From positions 1 to 20,576 of the forward strand of contig CAZELI010000034.1 in NCBI GenBank assembly GCA_964512985.1: a DNA stretch of 20,576 nt. Reading direction: 5' to 3'. Origin of the DNA: CAYPGT01 sp964512985 (GTDB taxonomy: Bacteria > Cyanobacteriota > Vampirovibrionia > LMEP-6097). Shown here piece by piece: positions 20,551 through 20,576 of this stretch (position 1 is its first letter; every line of letters starts with the position of its first letter). The position numbers and the translations under genes were made by a program. The notes under the pieces are model-generated. The model ran no database searches and was not told the DNA's origin. It was given only the letters and a program-made list of their open reading frames with translations.

Positions 20551-20576
20551 TTATCTAAATGGAGACTAAGCGTTTA

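Noticed and set aside
1..20576. CRISPR array, IS element or prophage
   Set aside because: No regularly spaced direct repeats, transposase, integrase or structural phage gene was found.

Overview
This 20.6-kb window is an ordinary chromosomal segment of an AT-rich, Gram-negative bacterium. It holds housekeeping genes, a purine-biosynthesis cluster and a small island of unrecognised genes. No taxon marker such as rRNA is present. FtsY, glutaredoxin, Mfd and the RNase J homologue all read like cyanobacterial versions (GGLHE.GKN in RNase J, IDGD.EAR and GGCDDLHALD in Grx, TAGRLQNK and GEGIED in FtsY, LNLYA.R..QQGY.YPPDTPW in Mfd). No photosynthesis gene is seen. My best guess is a non-photosynthetic cyanobacterial relative (Vampirovibrionia/Melainabacteria). 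This is an inference from remembered family signatures. The dispersed palindromes of the CGTCATTGCGAGGAGCGAA type occur in several phyla and do not settle it.

Layout. At 85-978, ftsY (-) is divergent from grxC-rsmA-HAD phosphatase (+, 1014-3016), followed by an RDD membrane protein (+, 3176-4513). At 4722-11173 lies a minus-strand operon: RNase J homologue, then mfd, then surA-like chaperone. A lone Opp/Dpp-type ABC ATPase (+, 11221-11979) starts divergently from it. At 12106-13286 is a minus-strand operon of three small helical proteins of unknown function, two of them tandem paralogues. A 344-aa unknown protein (+, 13473-14507) is divergent from that operon. From 14526 to 20512 run purL (with fused PurS-like N terminus), purQ, purF and purN. 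These give PurF (step 1), PurN (step 3) and the FGAM synthase PurL/PurQ (step 4) of IMP synthesis.

Intergenic DNA is short (none above 210 bp) and largely filled by three kinds of palindromic repeat: two cloverleaf-like MITE-sized elements (around 3045-3155 and 4531-4706, with a fragment at 24-67) and a short GCCC-TTC-GGGC hairpin family (four copies), mostly at gene ends.

The most notable observations are these. (1) The RNase J homologue is intact in length but has lost nearly all its metal ligands. (2) Eight first-in-unit genes have a -10-like hexamer ending only 6-10 nt before the start codon, implying leaderless or near-leaderless mRNAs; this also corrects the starts of surA and purF. 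(3) PurF has Leu in place of the glutamine-binding Arg73 and has lost two of four Fe-S cysteines. (4) There is an unknown small-coiled-coil operon. (5) An intrinsic-terminator-like hairpin lies inside the 5' part of the 344-aa ORF. I found no CRISPR, tRNA, rRNA, phage or IS transposase.
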